64,000 nucleotides of DNA from Cerioporus squamosus (Eukaryota > Basidiomycota > Agaricomycetes > Polyporales > Polyporaceae): positions 1-64,000 of the forward strand of contig JABYQS010000138.1 of the NCBI GenBank assembly GCA_022592435.1, given 5' to 3'. The position numbers and the translations under genes were made by a program. The notes under the pieces are model-generated. The model did no database searches and was not told the origin of the DNA. It saw nothing but the letters and a program-made list of their open reading frames with translations. Positions 1 to 10,295 of this stretch are shown one piece after another. Numbering within the stretch: the stretch's first letter is position 1; every line of letters begins with the position of its first letter.

Positions 1-259
1 CAAAGTGTTCGATTAGAACGGGTCTGACTGTTCGCGAGGATGGTAACTCCAAGGGACCGGGCCCTAAGTGCTAGCGCGATTCCGCAGCATAGACGTCGTC
101 CTTTGGCGGCACGCTTGGACCAGCGAGATTGACCCCCCGATTATGGGAGCGTAAGGCCACGGGCCGCGCGTGGTCCTACCTCGGAATCCAGCCCTGATAT
201 CAAGCTCGGGCAATAACACGAGCTTGCGCGCTGGGGTGGCCCATGCGAGGAATGCAGGC

Positions 260-265
260 TATAAG
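260..265 (+). promoter_or_regulatory. Possible TATA element upstream of pheromone gene 1
   Basis: A TATAAG hexamer lies about 160 bp before the ATG at 427. This is the only TATA-like match seen close upstream of that precursor. Distance and form are plausible for a fungal core promoter, but a hexamer match is weak evidence. Confidence 0.25.
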
Positions 266-426
266 CTTGGTACTTCCTGCTTGTTGCGTCAGCTCGACTG
301 CACCACCGCAACCACCGTCTTCGCCTTCATCCGACCACCTACCACTCGCACGTCAACTGCCCCCGCCGACCCGCCGCACAGCGACCCACTCTCCCCGACG
401 CCGCGGCCAACGTGACTCCTGCTTCA

Positions 427-609
427 ATGGACGCGTTCGAACCGTACGACACGCTCCTCGCCTCTTGGGCGCCGCGCTCCGCATCGGAGCCGCCATATGC
501 ACATGGTGACCACTCTGCGGGTGCGACTCGCGGCGAGATAGCGATCCCCGTGAACAGCGAACACCAGCCGACAACAGCGACGTCCCATTTCATGTGCATC
601 GTTGCCTAA
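427..609 (+). CDS. Mating pheromone precursor (CaaX, 60 aa)
   Basis: A 60-residue intronless frame opens with MDAFEP and ends exactly at the prenylation box CIVA followed by TAA. Basidiomycete pheromone precursors start with MD plus an aromatic residue near position 4 and end in Cys-aliphatic-aliphatic-Ala. The Cys is farnesylated, the last three residues are removed, and the N-terminal part is cut at an E/D-H/R type site. Here an EH pair (residues 47-48 region) precedes the stretch QPTTATSHFMC, which would be the mature lipopeptide. I start at 427 rather than the in-frame ATG at 412 because MDAF is the family-like N-terminus. It lies 10 kb from receptor 1, separated by a transposon. The product would be exported and act on a STE3 receptor of another mating type. 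Short length is the main uncertainty. Confidence 0.72.
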   Translation: MDAFEPYDTLLASWAPRSASEPPYAHGDHSAGATRGEIAIPVNSEHQPTTATSHFMCIVA

Positions 610-1042
610 TTCCGCGCGGGTAGTGAGTAAGTCCAATTGCGCTTTGCGCCAGCGGCGCGCCTTCCGTCATTGCTGACTTGTTGCTGACTTACTGATCGCT
701 TTGCCGCAGTCTACTAGTACCGGCGATGGGCGCATGGCCTATGCCCAGCCTTGCGCTCTCCTGCGGCTTCAGCTTATTGGCATATTGTTATTTCGTTCGT
801 TCGCCCTACCAGCAACTTGTTAGCTATGCGTTCGCGCCCTTCTCGCATGAGCCTCCCTTACCTCTGTTCACATGACCAACCCCCGCCTCTCGTTTCCGTT
901 ACCACCGCGGTGTAAGTAATATTTATCCAGTCTCCAGTCTTTCGTTCAGTCTCTGACTTTTGTTCGCGAGACATCTGTACTTTATCGACTCAACGTGTGC
1001 ACTGGACTTTGCGTGTACTGCTCGCCTGCTCGAATGTATGAT
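610..1042. other. Intergenic spacer, no gene seen
   Basis: Pyrimidine-rich sequence between the first pheromone gene and the left end of the 3.9 kb transposon. I see no convincing coding frame, RNA gene or repeat in it. Confidence 0.6.
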
Positions 1043-1218
1043 TACAGCTGTTTGCAGAAGTCGTGTCCGAGCGCCTTCTGCGCGCGCGCGCGCATGCGCA
1101 CAATATTCTGTAAATTCAATATATTCATTGTCTTCCTCGTACTCCCTTCCGATGGCCGTCTGGCGTATTGCAACTGGTCTCTGATATACCTCCCTCTGTC
1201 CTGAAGTCTCGTACACTA

Positions 1219-2379
1219 ATGGGAGGCCGTCCGCATAGCCGGGAGGTCAAAGAGCGAGCATATGCACTCATTCTGGGGGGGTTCGACATGCAAGACATCG
1301 CATTCGTGCTTGGAGTGTCCGACCGCAGTATCCGGAGATGGATGGAACACGTTAGGCGGCATGGGGATGTGGAGGCGAAGGGGAGCTTGCGTGGGTTGGG
1401 TCGGAGGCGGGTTCTGAACACGGCGGTGTTGGAGGAGGTTCGTGACCTCGTGCGTTCATCTCCCTCTGTCTACCTCGACGAGGTTGTGTCCTGGGTCGCC
1501 CTCAATCATGGCCAAGACGTCTCTGTTGCCACAATACACCGCAGTCTTGTGTCCCTTGGGATCACATACAAGAAACTTCGCAAGACAGCCGCACAACGCG
1601 ATGAGATCACACGTGCGCAATGGCTGGCCGACATCACCTCTCGGTTCACCGCACGACAGCTGGTGTTCGCCGACGAGTCCAGCAAGGACAACCGTACCAG
1701 CTTCAGGCATTATGGCCGTGCACCTGCTGGTGAGCGAGCCTGCGAAGTGAGGTCGTTCAACCGTGGCATCCGCTACAGCATCTTGCCTGCGCTATCCCTC
1801 GACGGTTTCCTCACGATTCGCGTGGTGCGGGGCTCCGTGGACAGTGTGGAGTTCTATGACTGGGTTCTGAAAGATCTGGTGAGTTGGTGCTGCAGCCCGA
1901 GAGGAGCTGTCGAGCAGTCTAGTTGTCCTGACGCCATTGACACAGTTGCCCAAGATGAACGCATACCCCGGTCCCAACAGTGTCCTCATCATTGACAACT
2001 GTCGTATTCACAAGAGCACCGCCGTCCGTGAAGCAGTTGAGGCTGCAGGTGAGTGATATGATCTACTACTAGAGATGGAACTGAGTGCAACCGTGACAGG
2101 CTGCCTGCTCATCTTCCTGCCCCCGTACTCACCCGACTTCAACCCGATCGAGGAGGCATTCAGCTGTGGTGAGTTCTTCCGCCCTTAGGCATGTTTGTTG
2201 CATTCCCCTCAAGCGACCTCTTGCCTGCTTGTACAGTCAAGTATCACCTACGCCGTCATGGTGATCCGTGCGAGCTTGGAGGTCTGCCGGAGGTCAGGTT
2301 GATGGAGGCATGCATGGTCGCAGTGACAGCGGAGAAGGCTCAAGGGTGGTACAGACATAGTGGATACCGTTTCATGTAG
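1219..2379 (+). CDS. Tc1/mariner-type DDE transposase (324 aa, four exons)
   Basis: This is the catalytic protein of the surrounding element; it cuts at the inverted repeats and inserts at TA. Exons are 1219-1878, 1946-2048, 2100-2168 and 2237-2379, with GT-AG introns of 67, 51 and 68 bp that keep frame. The N-terminal ~110 residues form paired helix-turn-helix regions (REVKERAYALILGG, then IRRWMEHVRRHG), which bind the ends. The catalytic triad is visible: Asp152 in VFADESS, Asp237 in LIIDNC and Glu272 in FNPIEEAF. Thirty-four residues separate the second Asp and the Glu, the DD34E spacing of Tc1-like enzymes. LPPYSPDFNPIE is the classic DDE_3 signature. Length is normal for the family, the stop TAG is intact, and no damage is seen. 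I chose ATG 1219 because MGGRPHSREVKERA matches how such proteins begin. Confidence 0.93.
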
Positions 2380-2605
2380 TGCGTCAATCAGATCGGAGTC
2401 CTGAAGGATTAAAGATGCCTATCATTCCTTGACTATTACGCGTGGCAGCATGGCTTGTACGAAGTATGGGGTGGGATGAATGCTGGGGGACCGGTATCAG
2501 AACAAAGGATGTGCATGGAAGAGCGTAAGATGAAGGAGTGTGAGGGTTGGTTCAATTGGTGTATGGTATAGTAGCGAACGGTGAGATGCAGGTAGCGTAA
2601 CCACG

Positions 2606-4629
2606 TCACTGGTCAGGATGAGGAGGATATGCAGGCGCAGGCTGGGGAGGGTATGCAGGCGGAGGTGGTGGCAGTCCCATCGGAATTGGCGGCGGAGCAC
2701 CATACATAGGAGCTTGATATCCATATGGAGACGGTGGCGGGGGAAAGGTACCGTACGGCGAAGGCGCACCCATCATGGGCGGATAGTACATGGGAGGAGC
2801 ATACCCTGGATGCGCCGCCCAGTGTTGCTGATAGCCATATGGCGCCATGGCTGCATTGAACTGGCTCTCCATCCCACGCTGTCCGCGTCGCGGTTTGATT
2901 GCCCTGTCAGCCTTGAAGAAGATGTTGCTTGTCGGAGCGTGAGTCATGTCAACCCCGTCCTCATGCTGAGCGAAAAATTGAGTACGCAACAGCGGTATAG
3001 TTGAGACACGGTACAACATACCATGTGGATGGCATGAGCCCATGCCATCAAGCGGTTGTTGTCCAACTCGAAGTGTAGTCCGGCTGCATCGCGGTAGCAG
3101 CGGATACCTGGATGCTCCCCGCATTTGCCGACTTTGTGCTTCTCCTTGAGTGCATCAATCTTGTCGTTGAGAAGGGCATCGATGCTCATCTTCAGTGCAA
3201 GGACGAAGTTGGCAGAATTCGGGGATGAGATGAAGAACGAAGACGTACCTTCTTTGGCGACACCTTTTTCTTCTTCACCTTGGGTGCATCATCATCGCTA
3301 TCGTCCTGATCGGATTGGTTGATTGATCGCCCCTGTGTCCATGGAAGAGACTGCAGTTCAATCAGAACAGGATGACATCCATTTGATGACCTCATCACTC
3401 ACCGACGGCCCCGCTTTCTGCACTTCTGGTTGCTGGGGCGGCGACATGCGAAGCAGGAATCGGGAGCACCGCAGCTTCTTGATGCCAGTCTTGACGAACT
3501 CGTCATATCCGCTCGCGTTCGACATCGGCAGCCACATGTCTGCCGATGCACGCTTCGACCCCGTCTCGGGCATGCTACGCCAGCGGAATGAATGCAGGGG
3601 GACATTCTCCTTGCTCACCTGAAGCTCCTTCGCAACATGCTTGAGCAGACGGGTCCATGTGGTCTCGTGCGTGATCGTGAGCGGGCCAAGTCGTAGCGGC
3701 TCCTGTTGCTCAAGCCGCTTCATGGACCGTTGGGTCTTCTGCACGAGCTGCGGGGGCTGTTCAATCTCGAGGTATGCCGAAACACTCCACTGCGTGATAG
3801 GCGGGGGAACCTCCTCGGTCTTCGGAGGACGTCCGGGACCTGTGCGTTTTGGCTTGAGGTCTACAGCAATGCCAGCGGGCATTAGCGACTCCGAGGTCCT
3901 TTAACAATGCGCTGGCTCTGACAGCTCACCTGGCTTGTCAAGCTGCTTGGACGATCCCTTGAGCTCAGGGCCCTTCTTCTTCGCCTTTTTCGCGCTTTCC
4001 AAAACGGCCTGCTGGCGTGTCGACTTTCCTGAGCATGCCGCTGACGGTGAGGTCCGGATCTGTGGCTTCTTCCCCTTGGTGACCTTCGCCGTGTTGAGCT
4101 TGGTCTTGGAACTTGATGGCTTGGGCTTAGATGGTTCGGATTTGGGTGTGCGGCCTGGGAGGACAATCTTGAGTAGCTTCGAACCAGTGGGGAGCTCGTC
4201 GCAGTCAGAGTCCCCGTCTGAAGGGCATGGTGAGGAGGCCCACTGATGTGAGAAGGGCGAACAATACGTACCAGTAGACCCAGTCCCACTGTCCATCTCC
4301 CTCTCTGCTACCTCCGATTCCCCGTCACTATGAGCCGCCCCGAAGTCTCCAGGTTCCGCATCCGTTGAGCCAGCTTCCAAAGGCTCTGGTACAGGTTGGT
4401 CGGAGTCGAGTTCCGAGTCGTCGAACACGGTTGAGCTCGCATCGAAGTCGTCAGAACGAGCGTGGTGAGAGAGTTCCTGAGGGATGCCGGCATCGTCCTC
4501 AGAAGCTTCATCCCGGGTGCGATGACGCTGGCCTGCCGGCGAAGATGGCTCTTGGTCACTGAGGCTCATGACACTGTCGGTGCCGTCGTCGTCCTTTCTT
4601 GCCCTGGACGACCGTGTCCGAGCGACCAT
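2606..4629 (-). CDS. Transposon-borne passenger protein, AT-hook-like, 589 aa
   Basis: Function unknown. Exons on the minus strand are 4629-3930, 3860-3403, 3332-3249, 3189-3022 and 2965-2606; all four introns are GT-AG and the frame closes on TGA. In order, the protein has an acidic Ser-rich region with basic patches (1-230), an AT-hook-like GPGRPPK core (about 241-247), a compact domain (about 255-380, containing SFRWRSMPE and a KLRCSRF motif), a lysine-rich nuclear-type signal KVKKKKVSPKK, a conserved-looking segment with LHFELDNNRLMAWAHAIHM, and a Pro/Tyr/Gly-rich tail. This layout suggests a nuclear DNA-associated protein. It lies wholly inside the Tc1/mariner-like ends and converges on the transposase gene (227 bp between stops). 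An accessory role in transposition, targeting or silencing escape is possible but not shown. Similar proteins are, from memory, repeated in other Agaricomycetes. Confidence 0.75.
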
Positions 4630-4940
4630 GATGTCGAGAACTGACTGAGTGTGAGCAAAAGAGCAGGCAAGCGGGCGCTGGGCGAGAGTCCGCAAGTCTC
4701 GCTGGACTCCGGATAGATCGGGCTTGCATCCCACACTGCGTGAATTTCTCGCATAGATTCGCTATACAATGCATGCTAGCCTGTGCTAGCACACCACAAC
4801 GCAGCATGTACGGTACTTTTCAGAGCGCAGCAGCCTCAATGGCGAGCACCATGAATTTCTGAATTTTCTGAATTTCTCGCGTCGAAAGTGCGCGCGCGTC
4901 AGTCGGAGTTGGGCGGACACGACTTCTGCAAACAGCTGTA

Positions 4941-6860
4941 TCAGGGCTCGTGGTTGTGCGTGCAGTGTCGCAGACATACGTTCAGGCCCATCAGAGGGAC
5001 ATGACGAAACGAAGGCGGATGACGGTGCGCTACATACGCCGCGGAAGTCGCCTTCCTGACATACGGAGGTCAGGGGGGCACGTAAAAGCTTCAAGCACTG
5101 GAAAGTAGCGGATGGAACGCTCAGCAGGAGTGGCGGGCATGCTTGTCGAGTCCTTGAGGCAACCGATAGCGCTCTGAGCCAAGTTGATCCATCGATCACG
5201 GTCGGTACCATCGAGAGTTCTAGCTCGGAAGAAGACACTGAGACCACAGTCCACCACAACCGACACAGCTTGTGGCCGCGTGCTAGGCCCAAATGGGAGT
5301 GCAGAACCAGTGTCCATACCACGCTAGGCCAACAGGAACGCCGACACTGGACCAGATCCATGGTTTTCCTGGCCCATCGACGGAGCCCGAGGGTCGAAAG
5401 TGAGACACTGAGCGACCACAGGTTGGTGAAGTTCACCTGGTCGATCACCGGGGGCGTTCAGCTGGTATGTACTGGGAAAGTGGTGAGTAGTCAACCAATC
5501 GCAGATTAAGACGCTGGCGAAAGTCCACCCAGTTCCTCTGTGTTTGTGTTGCGACTTTTCAACCAGATTTTGCCGGGATTCACTGCTTTGCAGAAAGCCC
5601 GAAAAGGGTGATTACTTACCATACAGTCGTTGAAGCTTCCCCCCATGAATGCACACGAGGCGGCAATTGGGTGGTGCGAACAGAGCTAGCGATACTGTAC
5701 AATACAGCCTAACAGTGTCCATTCACGTAGTGAACAAAGAATACATGAAAGTGTGCGACAGATACTGTAATCAATGCATATGAAAGCTCCGGAGTCGCAA
5801 TGCCGGACACCCTTCAGCTGCAAGGCTACCGCCTGCTATCGCAGCCGTGGCTCGCGCGCTGGCGAGCACGATCCCTGTGTCCTCAGGCTCAACGACATAT
5901 CACCTTGTCGAACCAGCAGCTTCACAGCCTGTACACTACAACAAAAAAAAGTAAGACCATTGTCAACCATAGAAAACGCGGCATGTACCTTGCTGCACCG
6001 TCCGGATCTTCTGCATACTCGTCTTCGCCCACGCCCCTCCCCGCAGCCATCGGGACCTTCGTCCACGTCAATGAGCGGGTTTCCGACCTGATTCACCCGT
6101 GTAGCCCCAGAATTCAGAGCACAGAAAGTTGGCCAGCGTTGACAGCAAAGTGCGTGCAGATAGATACCATAGCCACCAGTAGGAGCAAGCAATGATGGTC
6201 CAGATTAGACACCAGATCCAAGACTAGGAGAGAAGCGTGCATGTCAGTGAATGAAGCCCAGGGAAGCAAGAGAGACCGTGACGCGTGAAGGTACGGGAGG
6301 AACGCGCGTCGCCCACCGTCGCGACCGGAGATCCTGCTGAGGCTGCGAATTGCCGAGCGACTTTAAGGCAGGCATGCTCGTACTTCACGACGGTCTGCTC
6401 GCACCGAATGCAGGCGCCCATGACTCGAGTTGCGCCGTGTGGGAAAGCTGTCCGCTAATGCCAGTGGGTTTGCGTGGTACCGCATTCACTAACACGATCA
6501 CCCGTCACCAGTTTATCACCGCTTTGTACGGTGAACACGACATTTCACCCGACAAACGCTGCCCTCTCCCCACTTTCCGGGCACGCAGTGAGAGCGCAAC
6601 AGCGCGGAGCAGACCATTGAAGACGACAGACGAGTATGAATGAGCTTAGTAGTTCCATGTTTAAGCAGTGTAGGGAGGAAGGAGTGGTTGCGCTGACCGA
6701 TAGAGTGGTGGTTGTGGTGGTACCTCGCAGAGATTTGTTCAAGTTGAACTTCGAACCTTCGCCGGTCACCCGGTAGCTGCGCAGACGGGATGTACCTTGA
6801 TGTGCCACGTGGATCATGTCCGAGCGTACCTCAGGCCTGAAGTCGGAAGCTTGCAGTGAT
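4941..6860. other. Intergenic region without a supportable gene
   Basis: Between the right end of the transposon and the nested-element cluster I see only short, mutually overlapping frames in several registers, the longest a minus-strand 220-residue frame at 4786-5448 that runs across the transposon boundary. None has recognisable domains or a consistent exon series. There is no pheromone-type CaaX ending here. Confidence 0.5.
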
Positions 6861-6954
6861 AATGCACCATGGTCTCGTACCCAGACGGTCGATTTGAAGC
6901 CGCACCCCACCACCGCGCTTACCGACACGTCTGGGGCATTTCGTACAGAGGACC

Positions 6955-7445
6955 CACTGCAACGGACGCATCCTTTCCGCCCTACTGAAATCCTGGCAAA
7001 ATGGGAACATTGCTTGATTCCGCCAGGTGGGATATTTTACGTTTACGAGACGATAAGCCTCCAAGGAAAGTCTCGTTTAATAGGGAGGTTTGGAAGGCTT
7101 ATAGACCTATTGTGGCAAGTGTAAGGGGGTTACGTGCAATGTTTTACAGCTGTTCTCAGAACGATAGGCCCTTTTACGTTTTTATGCAAATCGCCGCATG
7201 CTGAAGGTGATCAAGCCGAGGAACACCCCGAAATCAGGCGTCTACCGAATCAACAACGCTGCTATTTACGTCGGTCATCGGAGACTCAATGGAGCGTGAA
7301 AAACGGATTGCCGCTGCCAACCGACGTGATGTACAATTTCTCGGAGGGGCCTAACGTTATGAGAACAGCTGTAGAGATAGCAAAACTCTTACTTTCAGCA
7401 ATCCAATTTCTATGCCTTTACTAACCCCAGAAAGGATGTGCCGGT
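6955..7445. mobile_element. CACTG-ended miniature element inserted in the left foldback arm
   Basis: The element begins CACTGCAACGGACGCATCC and shares nearly its whole length with the inverted copy at 19453-19720, once the inner 225 bp insertion is removed (about 264 versus 268 bp). It is flanked by ACC (6952-6954 and 7446-7448). The intact right foldback arm has a single ACC at this place, so it acts as an empty site and confirms a 3-bp target duplication. CACTG ends with 3-bp duplication resemble CACTA (CMC/EnSpm) elements. The right end (…GTGCCGGT) has diverged or lost part of its inverted repeat. No coding capacity. Confidence 0.72.
7147..7371. mobile_element. Tc1/mariner-type MITE (225 bp) inserted in the CACTG element
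   Basis: Terminal inverted repeats of 26 bp start CAGCTGTTCTCA and match with two mismatches. TA flanks both sides (7145-7146 and 7372-7373). The second CACTG copy has a single TA at the matching site (19532-19533), so the window contains both occupied and empty sites. The first eight bases, CAGCTGTT, are those of the 3.9 kb transposon at 1045-4938, so the same or a related transposase may mobilise it; the repeats diverge after that. No open frame of note. Confidence 0.85.
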
Positions 7446-8639
7446 ACCCCCGCTGACAACAAGCGCCCTTCAGGCGCCCAATTTTCTGGTAGATAAGATT
7501 GGATGAGATCTAACCAACATGCATCTCCTGCCCGCTACCTCCATTGACAAGCCATTTGGGCTGTTGAGGGGTGGAAAAAAGTCCTGGATGCACAAGGATG
7601 CACATCGTATCTTCTCGTAAAGATTTGGGTGGTACTTATGCATTATCAGCAAGAGCATGCCCTTGGAGATCCTCGAGTAGAGCAGAAGGCCAATATAGGT
7701 ACCTACTCCTCCCGAGGGCTCATCATTCCTTGCCAGCCGCCTCATTGACATATTTTAGACGTCCTCCGAACCAAAAGGCCGACACCTGCTGCTCATTCGA
7801 GCGAGAGTTCGAGCTGAAGCCGAAAGGCGTCCCCATATGGTCAGAGATAAGATGAGATTGCGGTTTATCTACGGCGCCTGAAGGGCGCTTCTTGTCAGCG
7901 GGGGTCCTCTGTACGAAATGCCCCAGACGTGTCGGTAAGCGCAGTGGTGGGGTGCGGCTTCAAACCGACCGTCTGGGTACGAGACCAATGCACCACATAC
8001 GTGGCCAATTCGAACGAACAGCATTGGCACGCGTCTGCGAGCGGAACAAAGAAACGAATAAAATCCAGAGATGCATTCAAATACAACAGCGAGAGCCTGA
8101 GCTACCACAAGACCGATCCCGAACGCTACAGCTACAATAATTACACATAAAGATACTATACTACGGTCGAGAACGGTCTACATCGGCGACGGCGATAGGA
8201 TAATTAAGTGTAGTAAGAGGGGGTAGACGACAACGAAGAGGGAATCGAGGGAGTGTGTGAGGACGCAAAAAGTGAAGGGCTACAGTCCTGGTAGCCAGTG
8301 GAGTCGAGAAGCAAGGAGCGACGGGTCAATATGACCAGCAAAGAGGCGGAGGGGCATGAAGGAATAGACAAGAACGGGGAGGGGAAACGGCGAGCACAGA
8401 GAGCGGACAGCTGCCCGCCTCCTTCATCGCGCGAAAACCTAGCGTCGGTAAGACCGATAAATAGCGAGGCGCATAGATAGAGGAGACGGGCGGGTGCCGG
8501 TCAAAGATATTGATAGTACAGGTCGTGGCGTGTGGGCACTGGAGAAGGAACGCGAGGTTAGACCAGGTGCCGGTGCACTTGCAAACCGAACACTTACCGA
8601 CTCTATCACGGTGATGATACAACATGGTATGGTACAGCA

Positions 8640-8843
8640 TCATGCGATGACGCAGTATGCCTGGTATGTGGGGTCGTTGTAATCCTCGTTGGTGGGGACG
8701 GAAGATGCGAGGTGCGCGAGGATAGCGCTGCGGTCCTGCGAGGACAGCTCACCAAACGGCCGCGGGTGACCGAAGGGCGCGTCGGCGGGAGAGTGTAAGT
8801 CTGACGACTCTGGTATGATATTGATAGTGAAGAAGTCGTCCAT
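8640..8843 (-). CDS. Mating pheromone precursor (CaaX, 67 aa)
   Basis: A 67-residue intronless frame starts MDDFFTINIIPESS and ends in YCVIA then TGA. The CVIA box is a canonical farnesylation motif for fungal lipopeptide pheromones. The stretch after the acidic pair ED near residue 53, YNDPTYQAYC, is the likely mature peptide. It shares strand and N-terminal style (MD-D/E-FF) with the precursor at 10158-10295, 1.3 kb away. Both are followed downstream by a similar short motif (CACATAAAGATACTAT at about 8145, CACATAAGGATACTAT at about 9868), which suggests an old tandem duplication. It lies upstream of receptor 1 on the opposite strand. Expected route: prenylation, carboxymethylation and export, then recognition by a STE3 receptor on a compatible mate. 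Confidence 0.85.
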   Translation of the reverse strand: MDDFFTINIIPESSDLHSPADAPFGHPRPFGELSSQDRSAILAHLASSVPTNEDYNDPTYQAYCVIA

Positions 8844-10157
8844 CGTGTGCGTAATAGGGTGCGCAATAGGCAGTAGACGGTGAAGTAGCGGGTGCGCGAG
8901 AGAACGAGGGGTAGGTGCTGAGGTAGCGGATAGGCAGTGAGCAGCGGTAAAGAGGCTTCCGGTTGCTTATTGTGCCTTATGCGCAGGTACACACAGTAGG
9001 ACCAGTGCGAGCAAGGATACGGGTCGTGAATTGAAGGACAATGAGGTACTGAAGCAGATGAGACTTATAGCTTTTTACGAGGTGGCCATGTGGCCTTGGG
9101 CACAGTGGGAGACAATCGGCCCCGGAGCCAGGGTGGGCAAAGCGGTCGGAAGGTGTCGACCTGTGTCGACGAACAAGTACCTGCGGAGTTCCAGTTCCGA
9201 GCCAAGGAGAGCATCGCACAATCCGAAACCGCCAGCAAGAGCGAGCCGGGACTAGCGGAAGAGGAGGCCGAAAGTCGCGGTGCGCAAACAACTTCATTTG
9301 GTCCTGCTTGGGTACAATGGGCGCCTCCAGACTCCGGCCTCGGCGCCGGCCATAGCCGCCCCTGGAGGGCTAAAGCTTCCATATACGGCTACGCTACTGT
9401 ACGCCTATACAATCACGAGGTACCTCAAGACTCGAGCACTCCCCGCCTACTACTCGTGCCGAACATCCCCTGTGAAAACATTCGGCAGTATCGGGGTCCT
9501 GTAGGCTCGCTGATATAGAAATATAGATTCTGGAACTATTCCATACCGACCGATTGTGAGCGAAACACGGCCGGCACGAAATCGCACTCTGTTCCCCCGG
9601 AGATATTCTCAGCGCCGAGCAGGCGCAAATACATATGCTTCGACACGGCTAAGGGTGTATTTTTTCTCCATGCCTATGTGGGCTACAATCCCGATCACGA
9701 GAGTTATGAATCCATTCATTTGACGTGCTAGAGACCGGTCGAGTCGACATACATTTCAAGACAGCACAGCAATCGCGAGAATAAACCAGCCCATAGCAAG
9801 GAGAGGATGGTGACGCTTCTAGAAATATTGATACAGAGACGAGAAGGCGGTCGGTGGCATAAATACACATAAGGATACTATGCTACTCTGGAGATGAACG
9901 TCGAATCGCCGTCTACAGCTGCGCGCGGTCATCAACGACAAGCTATCAGGAAGGGTGTGAGCAAGGACATACCGATAAATATGCCGCTTTAGCGGCGTAA
10001 TCACCAAATGAGGCGGAGAGACAGTCGGGGAAAGAGCGCTGAGGAAGGGTTCACCATGGTCAGCGAAGGGACGTGGCGAACACATAGTAGAGGGTACCCA
10101 CTGGGATTGATAGACAAAAAGGAAGGGAGAGGGGAGTCGCATGGGATGAGGTGGCCA
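8844..10157. other. Spacer between two pheromone genes
   Basis: No gene is supported. A short perfect hairpin GCCGCT-TT-AGCGGC occurs near 9983-9996, downstream of the stop of the next precursor on the minus strand. A 16-base motif near 9868 is shared with the 3' side of the other precursor (about 8145). Confidence 0.5.
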
Positions 10158-10295
10158 CTACGCAATAACGCAGTAGAAGGTGGACTGCCCGGACCCATAG
10201 CGTTCGGAGTCGACGGGAGCATCGGTGTCGAGCACCCCGGGCGCATTGCCCGAGGGATCGCAGACAGGTTCGCAGATGACGAAGAATTCGTCCAT
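10158..10295 (-). CDS. Mating pheromone precursor (CaaX, 45 aa)
   Basis: The frame from ATG 10295 encodes 45 residues, starting MDEFFVICEP and ending YCVIA, then stop TAG. The frame is open further upstream to 10463, but MDEFF is the family-type start and matches MDDFF of the neighbour at 8843. An ER pair (residues 31-32) precedes YGSGQSTFYC. E-R is the classic N-terminal processing site in basidiomycete pheromone precursors, so a mature farnesylated 10-mer is expected. The gene is divergently placed 690 bp upstream of receptor 1. At 45 residues it is at the short end for the family but has every required element. Confidence 0.85.
   Translation of the reverse strand: MDEFFVICEPVCDPSGNAPGVLDTDAPVDSERYGSGQSTFYCVIA

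Larger units (their letters stand above)
1045..4938. mobile_element. Two-gene Tc1/mariner-like DNA transposon, 3,894 bp
   Basis: The ends are perfect inverted repeats of 25 bp (1045-1069 and 4914-4938), starting CAGCTGTTTGCAGAAGTCGT. Each is followed further inside by a CGCGCG-rich patch. The element is flanked on both sides by TA (1043-1044 and 4939-4940), the target duplication of the IS630/Tc1/mariner superfamily. Inside are a spliced DD34E transposase (1219-2379, +) and a second five-exon gene in convergent orientation (4629-2606, -), each starting a few hundred bases inside one end. The perfect termini and intact frames suggest recent activity. The boundaries are read directly. That the second gene is a true passenger, not an older resident that the ends happen to enclose, is inference from the uninterrupted TIR-to-TIR structure. 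Confidence 0.88.
6871..7986. mobile_element. Foldback/MULE-like element with ~115 bp inverted arms, host of two insertions
   Basis: Two inverted arms start GGTCTCGTACCCAGACGGTC (6871) and end in its complement (7986). The right arm is continuous from 7986 to 7873. The left arm has the same sequence with about 97% identity but is split: 6871-6954, then a gap, then 7449-7478. The flanks are near-identical direct repeats, AATGCACCAT (6861-6870) and AATGCACCAC (7987-7996). A target duplication of about 10 bp is typical of Mutator-like and foldback elements. The centre (7479-7872) encodes no transposase that I can see, so this is a non-autonomous element. Its class is inferred only from duplication length and arm length. 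Confidence 0.7.

Noticed and set aside
1081..1094. CG dinucleotide run near the left transposon end, considered as a Z-DNA or microsatellite feature
   Set aside because: A related patch is at the other end, so it is better treated as part of the element termini.
4243..4271. GT…AG pair in the passenger gene that could be an intron
   Set aside because: It would be only 29 bp and not a multiple of three; the frame reads straight through, so I keep exon 1 whole.
5030..5317. Frame with MDTGSALPFG start, checked as a pheromone
   Set aside because: It does not end in a prenylation motif.
4786..5448. 220-residue minus-strand frame
   Set aside because: It crosses the transposon end, has no domain and its CCVVVC ending is not a CaaX box.
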